A DNA stretch of 55,930 nucleotides from Alphaproteobacteria bacterium (GTDB lineage: Bacteria; Pseudomonadota; Alphaproteobacteria; Bin65). Position 1 is the first letter of the stretch. The number at the start of each line of letters is the position of its first letter. The stretch is taken from assembly GCA_021776685.1 (NCBI GenBank), contig JAJFFJ010000093.1:1-55930 (forward strand), given 5' to 3'. Of the stretch, positions 7,075 through 14,913 are shown piece after piece. The notes below the pieces were generated by a model. It was not told the DNA's origin. It searched no databases and worked only from the letters and a program-made list of their open reading frames with translations. Position numbers and translations under genes: made by a program.

Positions 7075-7974
7075 ATGGATTTAAACCGAATCGACATGAA
7101 CCTGTTGGTGGTATTGGAAGCGCTTCTGCAAGAGCAGTCCGTTACCAAAGCTGCCAAGCGCATCGGGCGAAGCCAGTCAGCCATGAGCCACGCCCTCAAT
7201 CGTTTGCGTCACACGTTCAACGATCCTCTTTTTGTCTCGGCAGGTCGCGGGTTGGAACCAACCCCACGCGCGCTCGAGCTGCTGGCGCCGGTAGCGGGAG
7301 TCCTCGACGATGTTCGCGACATTCTTGACCCGCCTTTATTCGACCCGGCGACGGCGACCAGCGAGTTTCGTATTGGAGCGCCCGACTCAACCGTGATGAT
7401 CGTGCTGAGCGATTTCCTGGCGCGAGTCGCTGTCGAGGCGCCCAACATGGACGTATCGATTTCCAGCTCTGCGGGCAGCCATCTGGATACCCTCGCAGCG
7501 GGCCACATCGATTTGGCCATGGACACCTTCATGGACGCGCCTGAGCTCTTTCATCGGCAAGGTCTTATCGAAGGTCGTTTGGTTGTCGTCGCGCGCGAGG
7601 GTCATCCGGCACGGCAATCGGCCTTTGACGTCGAGGCTTTCTCGCAATGGCAGCACATCTGGGTGGATACGGCTCTTAATCGCTCTCTCGATGTCCGATT
7701 TGAACAGGAAGGGATCGATCGCCGGTGTCCTGTCCGAGTGGCGAGTTTCTTTACCGGGGCGATTGTCGCTACGAAGACCGACTACATAATGGTCCTGCCG
7801 GAACTAACCGCGCGTCGCGCACTCGATTTCGTTCCGCTCGCTGTCTTCCCGGTGCCAATGGAACTGCCGCGTTTGGCACTTGAACAGATGTGGCACCCTC
7901 GCCGGCAACACGATCCGTCACATCAATGGTTACGCAGCACAATCGCCGAAGTGGCCAGGTCGATTGGTCCTTAA
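7075..7974 (+). CDS. LysR-family transcriptional regulator (NodD/NahR-like group)
   Basis: A 299-residue regulator. The N-terminal winged helix-turn-helix (about residues 8-66) contains SVTKAAKRIGRSQSAMSHALNR and the PLFVSAGRGLEPTPRA wing, the arrangement typical of the NodD/NahR branch, whose members often sense aromatic compounds. The C-terminal substrate-binding fold starts around residue 95. The start at 7075 gives the canonical MDLNRIDMNLL opening. The VOC and MetE-like genes follow in the same direction, 162 bp downstream, so the regulator probably controls them and itself; ATGAA(T/C) repeats occur upstream of both. Inducer unknown. Confidence 0.88.
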   Translation: MDLNRIDMNLLVVLEALLQEQSVTKAAKRIGRSQSAMSHALNRLRHTFNDPLFVSAGRGLEPTPRALELLAPVAGVLDDVRDILDPPLFDPATATSEFRIGAPDSTVMIVLSDFLARVAVEAPNMDVSISSSAGSHLDTLAAGHIDLAMDTFMDAPELFHRQGLIEGRLVVVAREGHPARQSAFDVEAFSQWQHIWVDTALNRSLDVRFEQEGIDRRCPVRVASFFTGAIVATKTDYIMVLPELTARRALDFVPLAVFPVPMELPRLALEQMWHPRRQHDPSHQWLRSTIAEVARSIGP

Positions 7975-8007
7975 TCAAAATGTGCCGCAATCGAATTAAT
8001 TTTGTAC

Positions 8008-8031
8008 ATGAATGTTATGCAACTCATTCAT
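8008..8031 (+). promoter_or_regulatory. Inverted repeat upstream of VOC gene, candidate LysR operator
   Basis: ATGAAT and its inverse ATTCAT are separated by 12 bp (8008-8013 and 8026-8031), a dyad of the size used by LysR regulators. It lies about 105 bp before the VOC start and shares its half-site with the region upstream of the LysR gene. Confidence 0.45.
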
Positions 8032-8136
8032 TTGAAGAATGTAGGAGTCGCCGCTACGGTCATTTGGTGACCTGCCTTGGGCAGCCGAACAGTGTCGAAT
8101 GGCTTGACCGCCAAATCGTCCTGAAGGAGTCCGATC

Positions 8137-8709
8137 ATGACTGTAAATCCCAAAGACCAGACGCAACCGCCAGTCTACGGCCTCGATCATTCTGCCTATC
8201 GCTGTCGAGACGCTGAAGAGACCCGTGCTTTCTACGAGGATGTCGTTGGATTTCCATTCGCCATGGCGCTCGAAATCAACCGGCATCCGACCACCGGCGA
8301 GCCGGTCAAGTACATGCATGTCTTCTTCGACATTGGCGGCAGCGATCCCGGCAAGCCGACCTACATTGCCTTCTTCGATGTGGTCGATCACCCCGGCGAC
8401 GACCCGGACGAACTCTTTAAGACACGCTGGGGCATGGATTTGCATTTCGCCATGCGCGTCGCCGACCATGCTGCACTCAACACGTGGAAGCAGCGTCTGG
8501 AGGCGAAAGGCGTCGATGTGGAAGGCCCGGTCGATCACGGCATGATGCGCTCAATCTATTTCCATGACCCCAACGGCTACCGGCTCGAATTCGCCTCGGC
8601 GGAAGCGGAGGAGGAAATGGTCTTTGCAGATCACGCCGCCAATGCCCGTGGATTGCTGAAGAACTGGAATGACTGGAAGGCGTCCCGAGAGCCTGTAGCC
8701 GCCGAGTAG
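8137..8709 (+). CDS. VOC-superfamily (glyoxalase/dioxygenase-like) enzyme
   Basis: A 190-residue cytoplasmic protein with a good AAGGAGT ribosome site. It carries two beta-alpha-beta-beta-beta modules and the metal triad expected of the superfamily: His18 (GLDHSAY), His103 (DLHFAM) and Glu151 (GYRLEFA). The DPNGYRLEF ending is characteristic. VOC enzymes include glyoxalases, extradiol dioxygenases and epimerases; the sequence does not fix the reaction. It sits between a LysR regulator and a MetE-like gene, 56 bp before the latter, suggesting a small catabolic or detoxification operon. Confidence 0.85.
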   Translation: MTVNPKDQTQPPVYGLDHSAYRCRDAEETRAFYEDVVGFPFAMALEINRHPTTGEPVKYMHVFFDIGGSDPGKPTYIAFFDVVDHPGDDPDELFKTRWGMDLHFAMRVADHAALNTWKQRLEAKGVDVEGPVDHGMMRSIYFHDPNGYRLEFASAEAEEEMVFADHAANARGLLKNWNDWKASREPVAAE

Positions 8710-8765
8710 TTGGCGCATGACTTGACGGTACCGACCGTCGTAATTCGAGATTCAAGGAGTCAGCA

Positions 8766-9893
8766 ATGAACGAGGAGCTTTTGCTGGTTGGCAGTGTTCC
8801 GCTTGAGACGCCGGAGCAAGTCTTCCGCACATTCGGACCATCGATCGGCGATCACTTTGCCTATCTACCAGATGGCGAACAGGGCGACCGAGCCCACTGG
8901 ATCGACGGCATCGCCTATCGGGTGCTGAACGGACACCCGCAACTGGAAACCTTCAGCCGGCCAGCCCCCGACGAACATGGCCCCGATACCTGGCACCCGC
9001 AGGGCGACCATGACCAATTCAAGTTTCGGGTCATTCCGGGGGTGCAGGAAGTTCAGTTTGGCGAGCCGGGGTGGCGTCTTGGCTATGCGCGGGATGCGCT
9101 CAATTCCTATTTCGTCTTCAAGACCTTGAAGAATGAAGGCGTGATCCCCGCCCACGTACGGTTCCAGGTGTGCTTGCCGCTGACCTACAGCGCGCTCGGC
9201 CTGTTCGTGCCGGACGAGGAGGATCTGCTCAAGATCGCGCCAGGTATGACCCGGGCGCTTCGCGCCGAGGTCGACAATATCGGGTCACTGATCCCGCCGG
9301 ATGAACTGGCGATCCAGTGGGACCTCGCCATTGAGAATCGGCGCATAGAGGCCAAGCTGGTGGCGGGTGACCCGGACGGGGCCTGGGAGGAAGCCAAGGT
9401 GGTCGCCGCCCCCATGGAAGAGGTCAATGCGGGCCTGCCGGACGAGGTGCACGTCGGCCTGCATTCCTGCTACGGCACGGTCAATGGCTGGCCCAGCCGT
9501 CAGCCGGGGGACATCCGCGGCACCGTGCTGTTGCTGAACGCCCATGCGGCGGCGGCCGGGCGGCGGACCGATTTCGTCCATTTCCCCACCGTCAAGGCGG
9601 CAGACGACGCCTGGTTCAATCCGCTGGCCGACCTCAACGTGGGCGACGCGCGCATCTACGTGGGAGCCATCCACCATCTCCATGGCGAGGCTGGCCTGCG
9701 CGCCCAACTTGATACCGTGAAGACCTATCTGCCGGACTTCGGCCTCGCCGCGCCTTGCGGCTTCGGCCGGGTGCCGTTTAAGCCAGGCCGCCTCCTGACC
9801 GAGGAAGGCGACGCGCCGCCGCCGGACTTCATGCGCATCATTCTGGATGACCACCAGAACGCGGTCGATGTGTTGAATGACCTGACGCAATGA
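8766..9893 (+). CDS. MetE-like (cobalamin-independent methionine synthase superfamily) protein
   Basis: A 375-residue protein; ATG 8766 follows an AAGGAG site. It appears to be a single TIM-barrel like the catalytic half of MetE and the short MetE-like proteins, not the 750-residue double barrel. Features that could bind zinc in that fold are His233 and Cys235 (VGLHSCYG) and Cys331 (APCGFGR). MetE-type barrels transfer methyl groups to thiols, but short paralogues include enzymes with other thiol or methyl chemistry. The co-directional VOC gene and upstream LysR regulator suggest a substrate-induced pathway, so methionine synthesis is less likely. The substrate is not deducible. Confidence 0.65.
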   Translation: MNEELLLVGSVPLETPEQVFRTFGPSIGDHFAYLPDGEQGDRAHWIDGIAYRVLNGHPQLETFSRPAPDEHGPDTWHPQGDHDQFKFRVIPGVQEVQFGEPGWRLGYARDALNSYFVFKTLKNEGVIPAHVRFQVCLPLTYSALGLFVPDEEDLLKIAPGMTRALRAEVDNIGSLIPPDELAIQWDLAIENRRIEAKLVAGDPDGAWEEAKVVAAPMEEVNAGLPDEVHVGLHSCYGTVNGWPSRQPGDIRGTVLLLNAHAAAAGRRTDFVHFPTVKAADDAWFNPLADLNVGDARIYVGAIHHLHGEAGLRAQLDTVKTYLPDFGLAAPCGFGRVPFKPGRLLTEEGDAPPPDFMRIILDDHQNAVDVLNDLTQ

Positions 9894-10240
9894 CAGCCGA
9901 TAAGGCAGACTGCCTGACCGAAAGACGGACCAACTAGACCGCGGCGCGGTATTGGCGGCAGCTTTGGGTCATAAGCGGCCGAAATTGCGGTCTGGTGAAA
10001 GCTTCTGCTCTTGGAGGCAAACCGGACGAAGTGGCTAGGATGACCGCTTCACCTCTGAGAGCGGACGAAATCCTCGGCTGGCTGAACGTCGCCTTTTAGC
10101 CAGAAGCTGCCGTTAGTAATCTGCTGGATGTAGTCGCCACCCTGCACTTGCGCATTTAAGCGAAGACTCAATCCTGTGCACCAGCAGTCACGGAAACGGG
10201 ATTTCCTGTCTTTTTCTATCTTCAGGACTATATAATTATT
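9894..10240. other. Intergenic region before the zinc-ribbon gene
   Basis: No convincing gene. Positions 9961-9978 (GCTTTGGGTCATAAGCGG) resemble 6809-6827 and are followed by GCGGTCTGG and TGACCGCTT fragments, so part of this stretch looks like a degenerate intergenic repeat. The last 40 bases are A+T-rich and probably hold the promoter of the zinc-ribbon gene. A 66-codon minus-strand frame here was not accepted. Confidence 0.5.
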
Positions 10241-10414
10241 ATGATCCACAAAAATAATATTGTCGAAAACGGAATTTCAGACGGTGACGAGAAACCGTCA
10301 AAGCGCCTTTGTCTTGTGTGCCGGAGCCAATTTGACAGCGAGTGGTCCGGCGAACGTGTCTGCAAGAAGTGCAAGTCCAGTTCCCAGTGGCGTGCAGGCC
10401 GAAGTTCGTTTTAG
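10241..10414 (+). CDS. Small zinc-ribbon protein (57 residues)
   Basis: ATG 10241 follows an AGGAC ribosome site and an A+T-rich promoter-like stretch; the frame ends at TAG 10412-10414. The product has two knuckles, C24-x2-C27 and C41-x2-C44, separated by FDSEWSGERV, followed by a Ser/Trp/Arg tail (KSSSQWR). This is a four-cysteine zinc ribbon of the kind found as tiny stand-alone proteins in alphaproteobacteria. It probably binds nucleic acid or a protein partner; no function is assigned. It lies 97 bp before the fumarase start, possibly in the same transcript. Confidence 0.75.
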   Translation: MIHKNNIVENGISDGDEKPSKRLCLVCRSQFDSEWSGERVCKKCKSSSQWRAGRSSF

Positions 10415-10511
10415 GACCATCAGCAGACCTTGAGGCCCATCGCGTGTAGCGCTGCACCCGGCCGCGGCTGTTGCGGTGGACACGGTTTGGACCCGACCCT
10501 ACGTTTCCGCC

Positions 10512-12020
10512 ATGTCGCTGATTCGCAACCAGACCATCGTCGAGAGCCTGACCGGGGCGCTTCAATATATCTCCTGCTATCACCCGCCGGAGTTTCTGCG
10601 CCATCTGTCCGCAGCCTATGCGGCGGAGGAGAGCGACACGGCGCGGGATGCGCTCCGCCAGACCCTGGTGAATTCCCGTATGGCGGCAGAGGGGCGGCGG
10701 CCGATCTGCCAGGACACCGGCCTGGTCAACATCCGTATGCGGATCGGCCTGGACGTGCGGCTGGAGGGTGACCGCACACCCCAGGACCTGTGCGACGCCG
10801 CCGTGCGGGCCGCCTGGGCGGACACGGGTAACCCCCTGCGGGCTTCGGTGATTGACGATCCCTTGGGCGCCCGCCGGAATACCGGCGACAACACGCCGGT
10901 GGCCCTGACGGTCGACCTCGTGCCGGGCGACGGGATCGATATCGGCGTTATGGCCAAGGGTGGCGGCGCGGAGAACAAGAGCCGCTTTACGGTGCTGCGG
11001 CCCAGCGACAGCGTTGTGGACTGGATCGTCGAGATGCTGCCGTCCCTGGGCGCCGGCTGGTGCCCACCCGGCATTCTGGGGGTGGGCGTCGGCGGCAGTT
11101 CGGACGTGGCCATGCGTCTCGCCAAGGACAGCCTGTACGCGCCGCCGGACATGCTCGACCTGCGCGCCCGGGGGGCGGCGACGCCGGATGAAGCCTTCAG
11201 GCTGGAACTTTTCGAGCGGGTCAACCGGTTGGGCATCGGCGCGCAGGGACTGGGCGGGCTGGCAACCGTGCTGGACGTCAAACTGAAGACCGCGGCGACC
11301 CATGCCTCGGCCATGCCCGTGGCGGTGATCCCCCAATGCACGGCCACCCGCACGGTGAATTTTCATCTGACCGAAGAGACGCTCTTTGATCTGGCGCCGC
11401 CGATGCTTTCTGACTATCCGGAAGTGGCAGGGGATGACGGAACACCGCCGCGGCGCGTGACCCTGGGGGACTTGAGCCCGGCGGCGACGGGAAGCTGGCG
11501 TGCCGGCGACCGGCTTCTGGTGTCTGGGACATTGCTGACCGGCCGGGACGCTGCCCATCGGCGGATGATTGAGCTTCTTGATGCGGGCGCGCCGCTGCCG
11601 GTGGACCTCCGGGGGCGGGCCATCTACTACACCGGGCCGGTGCGCGCTGCAGAAGGCGAGGTGGTGGGGCCAGCGGGGCCGACCACGGCCACCCGCATGG
11701 ACAAGTTCACACCGCGTCTGCTGGAAGAGTCCGGCCTGGCGTTGATGATCGGCAAGGCGGAACGGGGGCCGGCGGCGATTGACGCCATACGCCGGCACCG
11801 TACGCCCTACCTGATTGCGGTTGGCGGCGCGGGGGTGCTGGTGGCGCGGGCGATCAAGGCGGCGCGGGTGGTCGCCTTCGAGGATCTGGGCATGGAGGCG
11901 ATCCACGAGTTCGTTGTCGAGGACATGCCGGTGATGGTCGCGGTGGATGCAGATGGCAACTCGATCCACCAGATCGGCCCGGCGGCATGGAAAGACCGGG
12001 AACCCGAGGCCGCGGAATAG
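10512..12020 (+). CDS. Class I fumarate hydratase (iron-sulfur)
   Basis: A 502-residue single-chain class I hydro-lyase with alpha and beta regions fused. Three cysteines for the labile 4Fe-4S cluster are present: Cys66 (PICQDTG), Cys184 (GWCPPGILG) and Cys276 (PQCTATR). The C-terminal beta-subunit region shows IYYTGP and GPTTATRMDKF. It interconverts fumarate and malate in the citric-acid cycle; L(+)-tartrate dehydratase is the close alternative and cannot be excluded from sequence alone. ATG 10512 (MSLIRNQ) gives the normal N-terminus; a GTG at 10476 would add 12 residues. The next gene starts 65 bp downstream. Confidence 0.88.
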   Translation: MSLIRNQTIVESLTGALQYISCYHPPEFLRHLSAAYAAEESDTARDALRQTLVNSRMAAEGRRPICQDTGLVNIRMRIGLDVRLEGDRTPQDLCDAAVRAAWADTGNPLRASVIDDPLGARRNTGDNTPVALTVDLVPGDGIDIGVMAKGGGAENKSRFTVLRPSDSVVDWIVEMLPSLGAGWCPPGILGVGVGGSSDVAMRLAKDSLYAPPDMLDLRARGAATPDEAFRLELFERVNRLGIGAQGLGGLATVLDVKLKTAATHASAMPVAVIPQCTATRTVNFHLTEETLFDLAPPMLSDYPEVAGDDGTPPRRVTLGDLSPAATGSWRAGDRLLVSGTLLTGRDAAHRRMIELLDAGAPLPVDLRGRAIYYTGPVRAAEGEVVGPAGPTTATRMDKFTPRLLEESGLALMIGKAERGPAAIDAIRRHRTPYLIAVGGAGVLVARAIKAARVVAFEDLGMEAIHEFVVEDMPVMVAVDADGNSIHQIGPAAWKDREPEAAE

Positions 12021-12085
12021 ACGCTGCCCCGTGCCGTGGATTGGGCTACATTCACCCAAACACAGGCGGCAGTGCGAGAGACCTG

Positions 12086-13861
12086 ATGCTCGATTTTGTG
12101 GACGAAACCCTTGTGGGTGCGGCGGACCGCTGGCTCGCGGATTTCGAGACGGCGCTGGCCGGCGGCGGCGATATGGCGGCGCTGTTCCTCGACGACGGAT
12201 ATTGGCGGGATATTCTCGCTCTTACCTGGCATATGACCACCGTGAAGGGTGTCGATGAGATCGGCGCGGCGCTGGCCGCGGCCGGTGATGCGGGCGCCAC
12301 GGGCTTTCGCGTTGACCCGGCGCGGACACCGCCGCGGCGGGTGAGCCGGGCCGGGCGGGAGGTGGTGGAAGCCATCTTCGCCTTCGAGACCGCGACCGGC
12401 CAATGTGACGGCGTTCTCCGTCTGGCACCCGACCCGGCGGATGCGGGCACCCTCAAGGCCTGGACGCTGATGACGGCGCTCGAGGGGATCAAGGGCCACG
12501 AAGAGTCGGTGAACGGCGCACGCCCGAAAGGTGAAGCCTATTCCCGCAACTTCCGCGGCCCCAACTGGCAGGATCAGCGGGACGCGGAAATGGCCTTCGC
12601 CGACCGGGACCCGGCGGTACTGGTGGTGGGCGGCGGCCAGGCCGGCCTGTCGATTGCCGCGCGGCTGGGGCAGCTGGGTGTCGATACGCTGATCGTCGAC
12701 CGCTTGCCGCGCATCGGTGACAACTGGCGGACCCGCTATCACGCGCTGACCCTGCACAATCAGGTCCAGGTCAATCATCTGCCCTATATGCCGTTTCCGC
12801 CCGGCTGGCCCACCTATATCCCGAAGGACAAGCTGGCAGGCTGGTTCGAGGCCTATGTGGAGGCCATGGAGCTGAATTACTGGACCGGCACGGAGCTGGT
12901 CGGGGCCAGCTATGACGAAGGCGCGGGCCTCTGGGACGTTGAGCTGAAGCGGGACGGGGAGACCCGCACCATGCGGCCCCGCCACGTGGTGATGGCCACC
13001 GGCGTCAGCGGCATTCCCCATGTGCCGGAAATTGACGGGCTGGAGAAATTCCAGGGCCAGGTGGTGCATTCCAGCCGCTACACCGACGGCGAGGACTGGA
13101 CCGGCCGGCGCGCCATTGTCATCGGCACGGGCAACAGCGGTCACGACATCGCGCAGGACCTCGCCTCCGCAGGCGCGGACGTGACCCTGGTGCAGCGCAG
13201 CCCGACATTGGTGGTCAACATCGAGCCGGGCGCGCAGCTGCCCTACACACTTTATGAGGAAGGCCCGCCGCTCGAGGATTGCGACCTGATTGTCACCGGC
13301 ATACCGCACGCGATATCGCGGGAAACCCATATCCAGCTGACGGCGAAAGCGAAGGAGCTGGATCAGCCCCTCCTCGACGGACTGGCGGAAAAGGGCTTCC
13401 GTCTGGATTTCGGCGACGATGGTTCCGGCTGGCAGTTCAAGTATCTGACCCGGGGCGGTGGCTACTATTTCAACGTCGGCGCCTCGGACATGATCGTCGA
13501 CGGCCGCATCCGGCTGATCCAGTTCAGCGACATTCAGGACTTTGACGCGGCGGGTGTGGTGACCGGAGAGGGCGCGTTGCCTGCGGACGTGATCGTGCTG
13601 GCCACAGGCTGGAAGCCTCAGGAGGTGCTGGTGGAACGCCTCTTCGGTGCGGACGTCGCGGCGCAGGTTGGGCCGGTCTGGGGCTTTGACGAGATCGACG
13701 GCACCGAAGAGCTGCGCAACATGTATCTGCGCACGGCCCAGCGGGGTCTGTGGTTCATCGCCGGCTCTCTGGCCCAGTGCCGGATCAATTCCAAATACCT
13801 GGCCCTGCAGATCAAGGCCAGCGAGGAAGGGCTGATCGAGCCGGTGCTGCCGGCAGCCTGA
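12086..13861 (+). CDS. Flavin-containing monooxygenase with N-terminal NTF2-like domain
   Basis: A 591-residue fusion. Residues about 1-150 look like an NTF2/SnoaL-type cone domain (YWRDILALTWHMTTVKG). From about 176 follows a class B flavoprotein monooxygenase: FAD Rossmann motif VVGGGQAG, an FMO-like stretch (IGDNWRTRYHALTLHN), a second NADPH-binding Rossmann motif VIGTGNSGHD near 345, and a late ATGWKPQ motif. Such enzymes use NADPH and O2 for N- or S-oxygenation or Baeyer-Villiger oxidation of small molecules. The start ATG 12086 (MLDFVDET) was preferred because the sequence upstream is not protein-like. The substrate is unknown. The DUF6152 gene follows by 63 bp. Confidence 0.87.
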   Translation: MLDFVDETLVGAADRWLADFETALAGGGDMAALFLDDGYWRDILALTWHMTTVKGVDEIGAALAAAGDAGATGFRVDPARTPPRRVSRAGREVVEAIFAFETATGQCDGVLRLAPDPADAGTLKAWTLMTALEGIKGHEESVNGARPKGEAYSRNFRGPNWQDQRDAEMAFADRDPAVLVVGGGQAGLSIAARLGQLGVDTLIVDRLPRIGDNWRTRYHALTLHNQVQVNHLPYMPFPPGWPTYIPKDKLAGWFEAYVEAMELNYWTGTELVGASYDEGAGLWDVELKRDGETRTMRPRHVVMATGVSGIPHVPEIDGLEKFQGQVVHSSRYTDGEDWTGRRAIVIGTGNSGHDIAQDLASAGADVTLVQRSPTLVVNIEPGAQLPYTLYEEGPPLEDCDLIVTGIPHAISRETHIQLTAKAKELDQPLLDGLAEKGFRLDFGDDGSGWQFKYLTRGGGYYFNVGASDMIVDGRIRLIQFSDIQDFDAAGVVTGEGALPADVIVLATGWKPQEVLVERLFGADVAAQVGPVWGFDEIDGTEELRNMYLRTAQRGLWFIAGSLAQCRINSKYLALQIKASEEGLIEPVLPAA

Positions 13862-13924
13862 CCCGACAGAGTCGATATTGGGGCATTGCAGAACCTGGTT
13901 CCAGGTCAACCCGGAGAAATTGAT

Positions 13925-14311
13925 ATGACGGTTACCCGCTTTCCCCGCCATGCCGCAGGCGCGTTGTTCTTAGTGGTCGCGTTGCTGGCCGGCCTTGCCG
14001 CGGCACATGCCCACCATGGCTGGCGCTGGACAAAGGACGGCAAGTTCGAGATCACCGGCGTCGTTGCCAGCGCCAAGCTCGGCAATCCGCACGGCGTGGT
14101 GAAGCTGAATGTTGAGGGCAAGATCTGGACCATCGAGGTGGGCCAGCCCTGGCGCAACCGCCGCGCCGGCCTCACCGACGCCATGTTCGCGAAGGGCCGG
14201 GAGATCACCATCATCGGCCAGCGTTCGGCGCGGCAAAGCGAACGCAGGGTCAAGGCCCTTCGGGTACGCATCAAAGGCCGCAACCACGACCTGTATCCAG
14301 ACCGGCTCTAG
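13925..14311 (+). CDS. DUF6152-type secreted protein
   Basis: A 128-residue exported protein with a signal peptide ending near AAAHA-HHGW (about residue 25). The mature start HHGWRWT and the following strands (FEITGVVASAKLGNPHGVVKLNVEGKIWTIEVG) match the DUF6152 family: small periplasmic OB-like proteins with an N-terminal histidine pair that might bind metal. ATG 13925 has a GGAGAAA ribosome site. It is followed 21 bp later by a four-helix membrane protein, a pairing I recall from other alphaproteobacteria, so the two probably act together. The biochemical role is unknown. Confidence 0.75.
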   Translation: MTVTRFPRHAAGALFLVVALLAGLAAAHAHHGWRWTKDGKFEITGVVASAKLGNPHGVVKLNVEGKIWTIEVGQPWRNRRAGLTDAMFAKGREITIIGQRSARQSERRVKALRVRIKGRNHDLYPDRL

Positions 14312-14332
14312 CGCTGCGCAGGCTCCAGGCCG

Positions 14333-14806
14333 GTGTTCGAGGCACTTGAAGCCCTGCCGCTTGCGGTCTGGCTGCGGCAGTCGATCTGGATCTACCCGTT
14401 GGTCAATACGCTCCACATCCTGGGCGTGGCGTTGCTGATCGGCAGCGTCGTGGTTCTTGATCTGCGTCTGCTCGGCCTGTGGCGGCGGGTTCCCGTCAGC
14501 GCGCTGGCGGCTGTGCTCGGTCCTACTGCGATCGTGGGCTTTGCCCTCGCCGCGTCGGCCGGCGCCCTGCTTTTTATTGCCCGCGCTGCTGACTACGCGC
14601 CGCTCTGGCTGTTTCAGGTAAAAATGGGACTGCTGGTTCTGGCGCTCTTGAACGGCGGCGCGGTGCTGCGGGCCGGCGCCTGGCGCCGTCTCCGCGATGG
14701 CCAGGGCGACATGCCGATCCCCGCCTCCCTCCGCACACTTGCAGCCACATCGTTGTTTTTGTGGCTGGCGGTGATGACCTTCGGCCGCCTGGTCGGCTAC
14801 GCCTGA
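14333..14806 (+). CDS. DUF6644-type four-helix membrane protein
   Basis: A 157-residue protein with a GTG start at 14333. It has four predicted membrane segments (about 20-42, 57-78, 88-108 and 132-152) and the opening WIYPLVNTLHILGVALL, with a histidine inside the first helix, as in the DUF6644/DUF2214-like family. Such helices sometimes bind haem, but this is only suggestive. It pairs with the DUF6152 gene just upstream. The plus-strand stop is followed closely by hairpins that belong to the converging rpoH transcript, though they may stop both. Confidence 0.7.
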   Translation: MFEALEALPLAVWLRQSIWIYPLVNTLHILGVALLIGSVVVLDLRLLGLWRRVPVSALAAVLGPTAIVGFALAASAGALLFIARAADYAPLWLFQVKMGLLVLALLNGGAVLRAGAWRRLRDGQGDMPIPASLRTLAATSLFLWLAVMTFGRLVGYA

Positions 14807-14817
14807 GGACAAAAAAA

Positions 14818-14842
14818 CGGGCGGGACCAGGTCCCGCGCCCG
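14818..14842 (-). terminator. Distal rho-independent terminator of rpoH
   Basis: An inverted repeat built on GCGGGAC/GTCCCGC (14821-14837) with flanking G:C pairs. On the minus strand it is followed by a run of seven Ts (14817-14811). It backs up the stronger hairpin at 14853-14874. Confidence 0.7.
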
Positions 14843-14852
14843 ACAAAAAAAT

Positions 14853-14874
14853 GGGCGGGAGTTCGCTCCCGCCC
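14853..14874 (-). terminator. Proximal rho-independent terminator of rpoH
   Basis: A perfect nine-base stem, GGGCGGGAG/CTCCCGCCC, with a four-base loop (TTCG as written on the plus strand, CGAA on the transcript). It is followed on the minus strand by a T-run (14851-14845). It ends rpoH transcription about 40 bp after the stop. Confidence 0.85.
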
Positions 14875-14913
14875 AAGGCTTCTCTCAGGGTTAATTCAGT
14901 CAATTTTTCTGTA

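Noticed and set aside
10049-10249. 66-codon minus-strand frame before the zinc-ribbon gene
   Set aside because: It has no recognisable domain and its start overlaps the ribosome site and start of the opposing gene. It could be a remnant of another gene but cannot be supported.
10239-13951. Very long minus-strand reading frames opposite the fumarase and flavin monooxygenase genes (606 and 714 codons)
   Set aside because: They lie antisense to strongly supported genes, are Arg/His/Gln/Pro-rich and show no domain; typical of frames opposite G+C-rich coding sequence.
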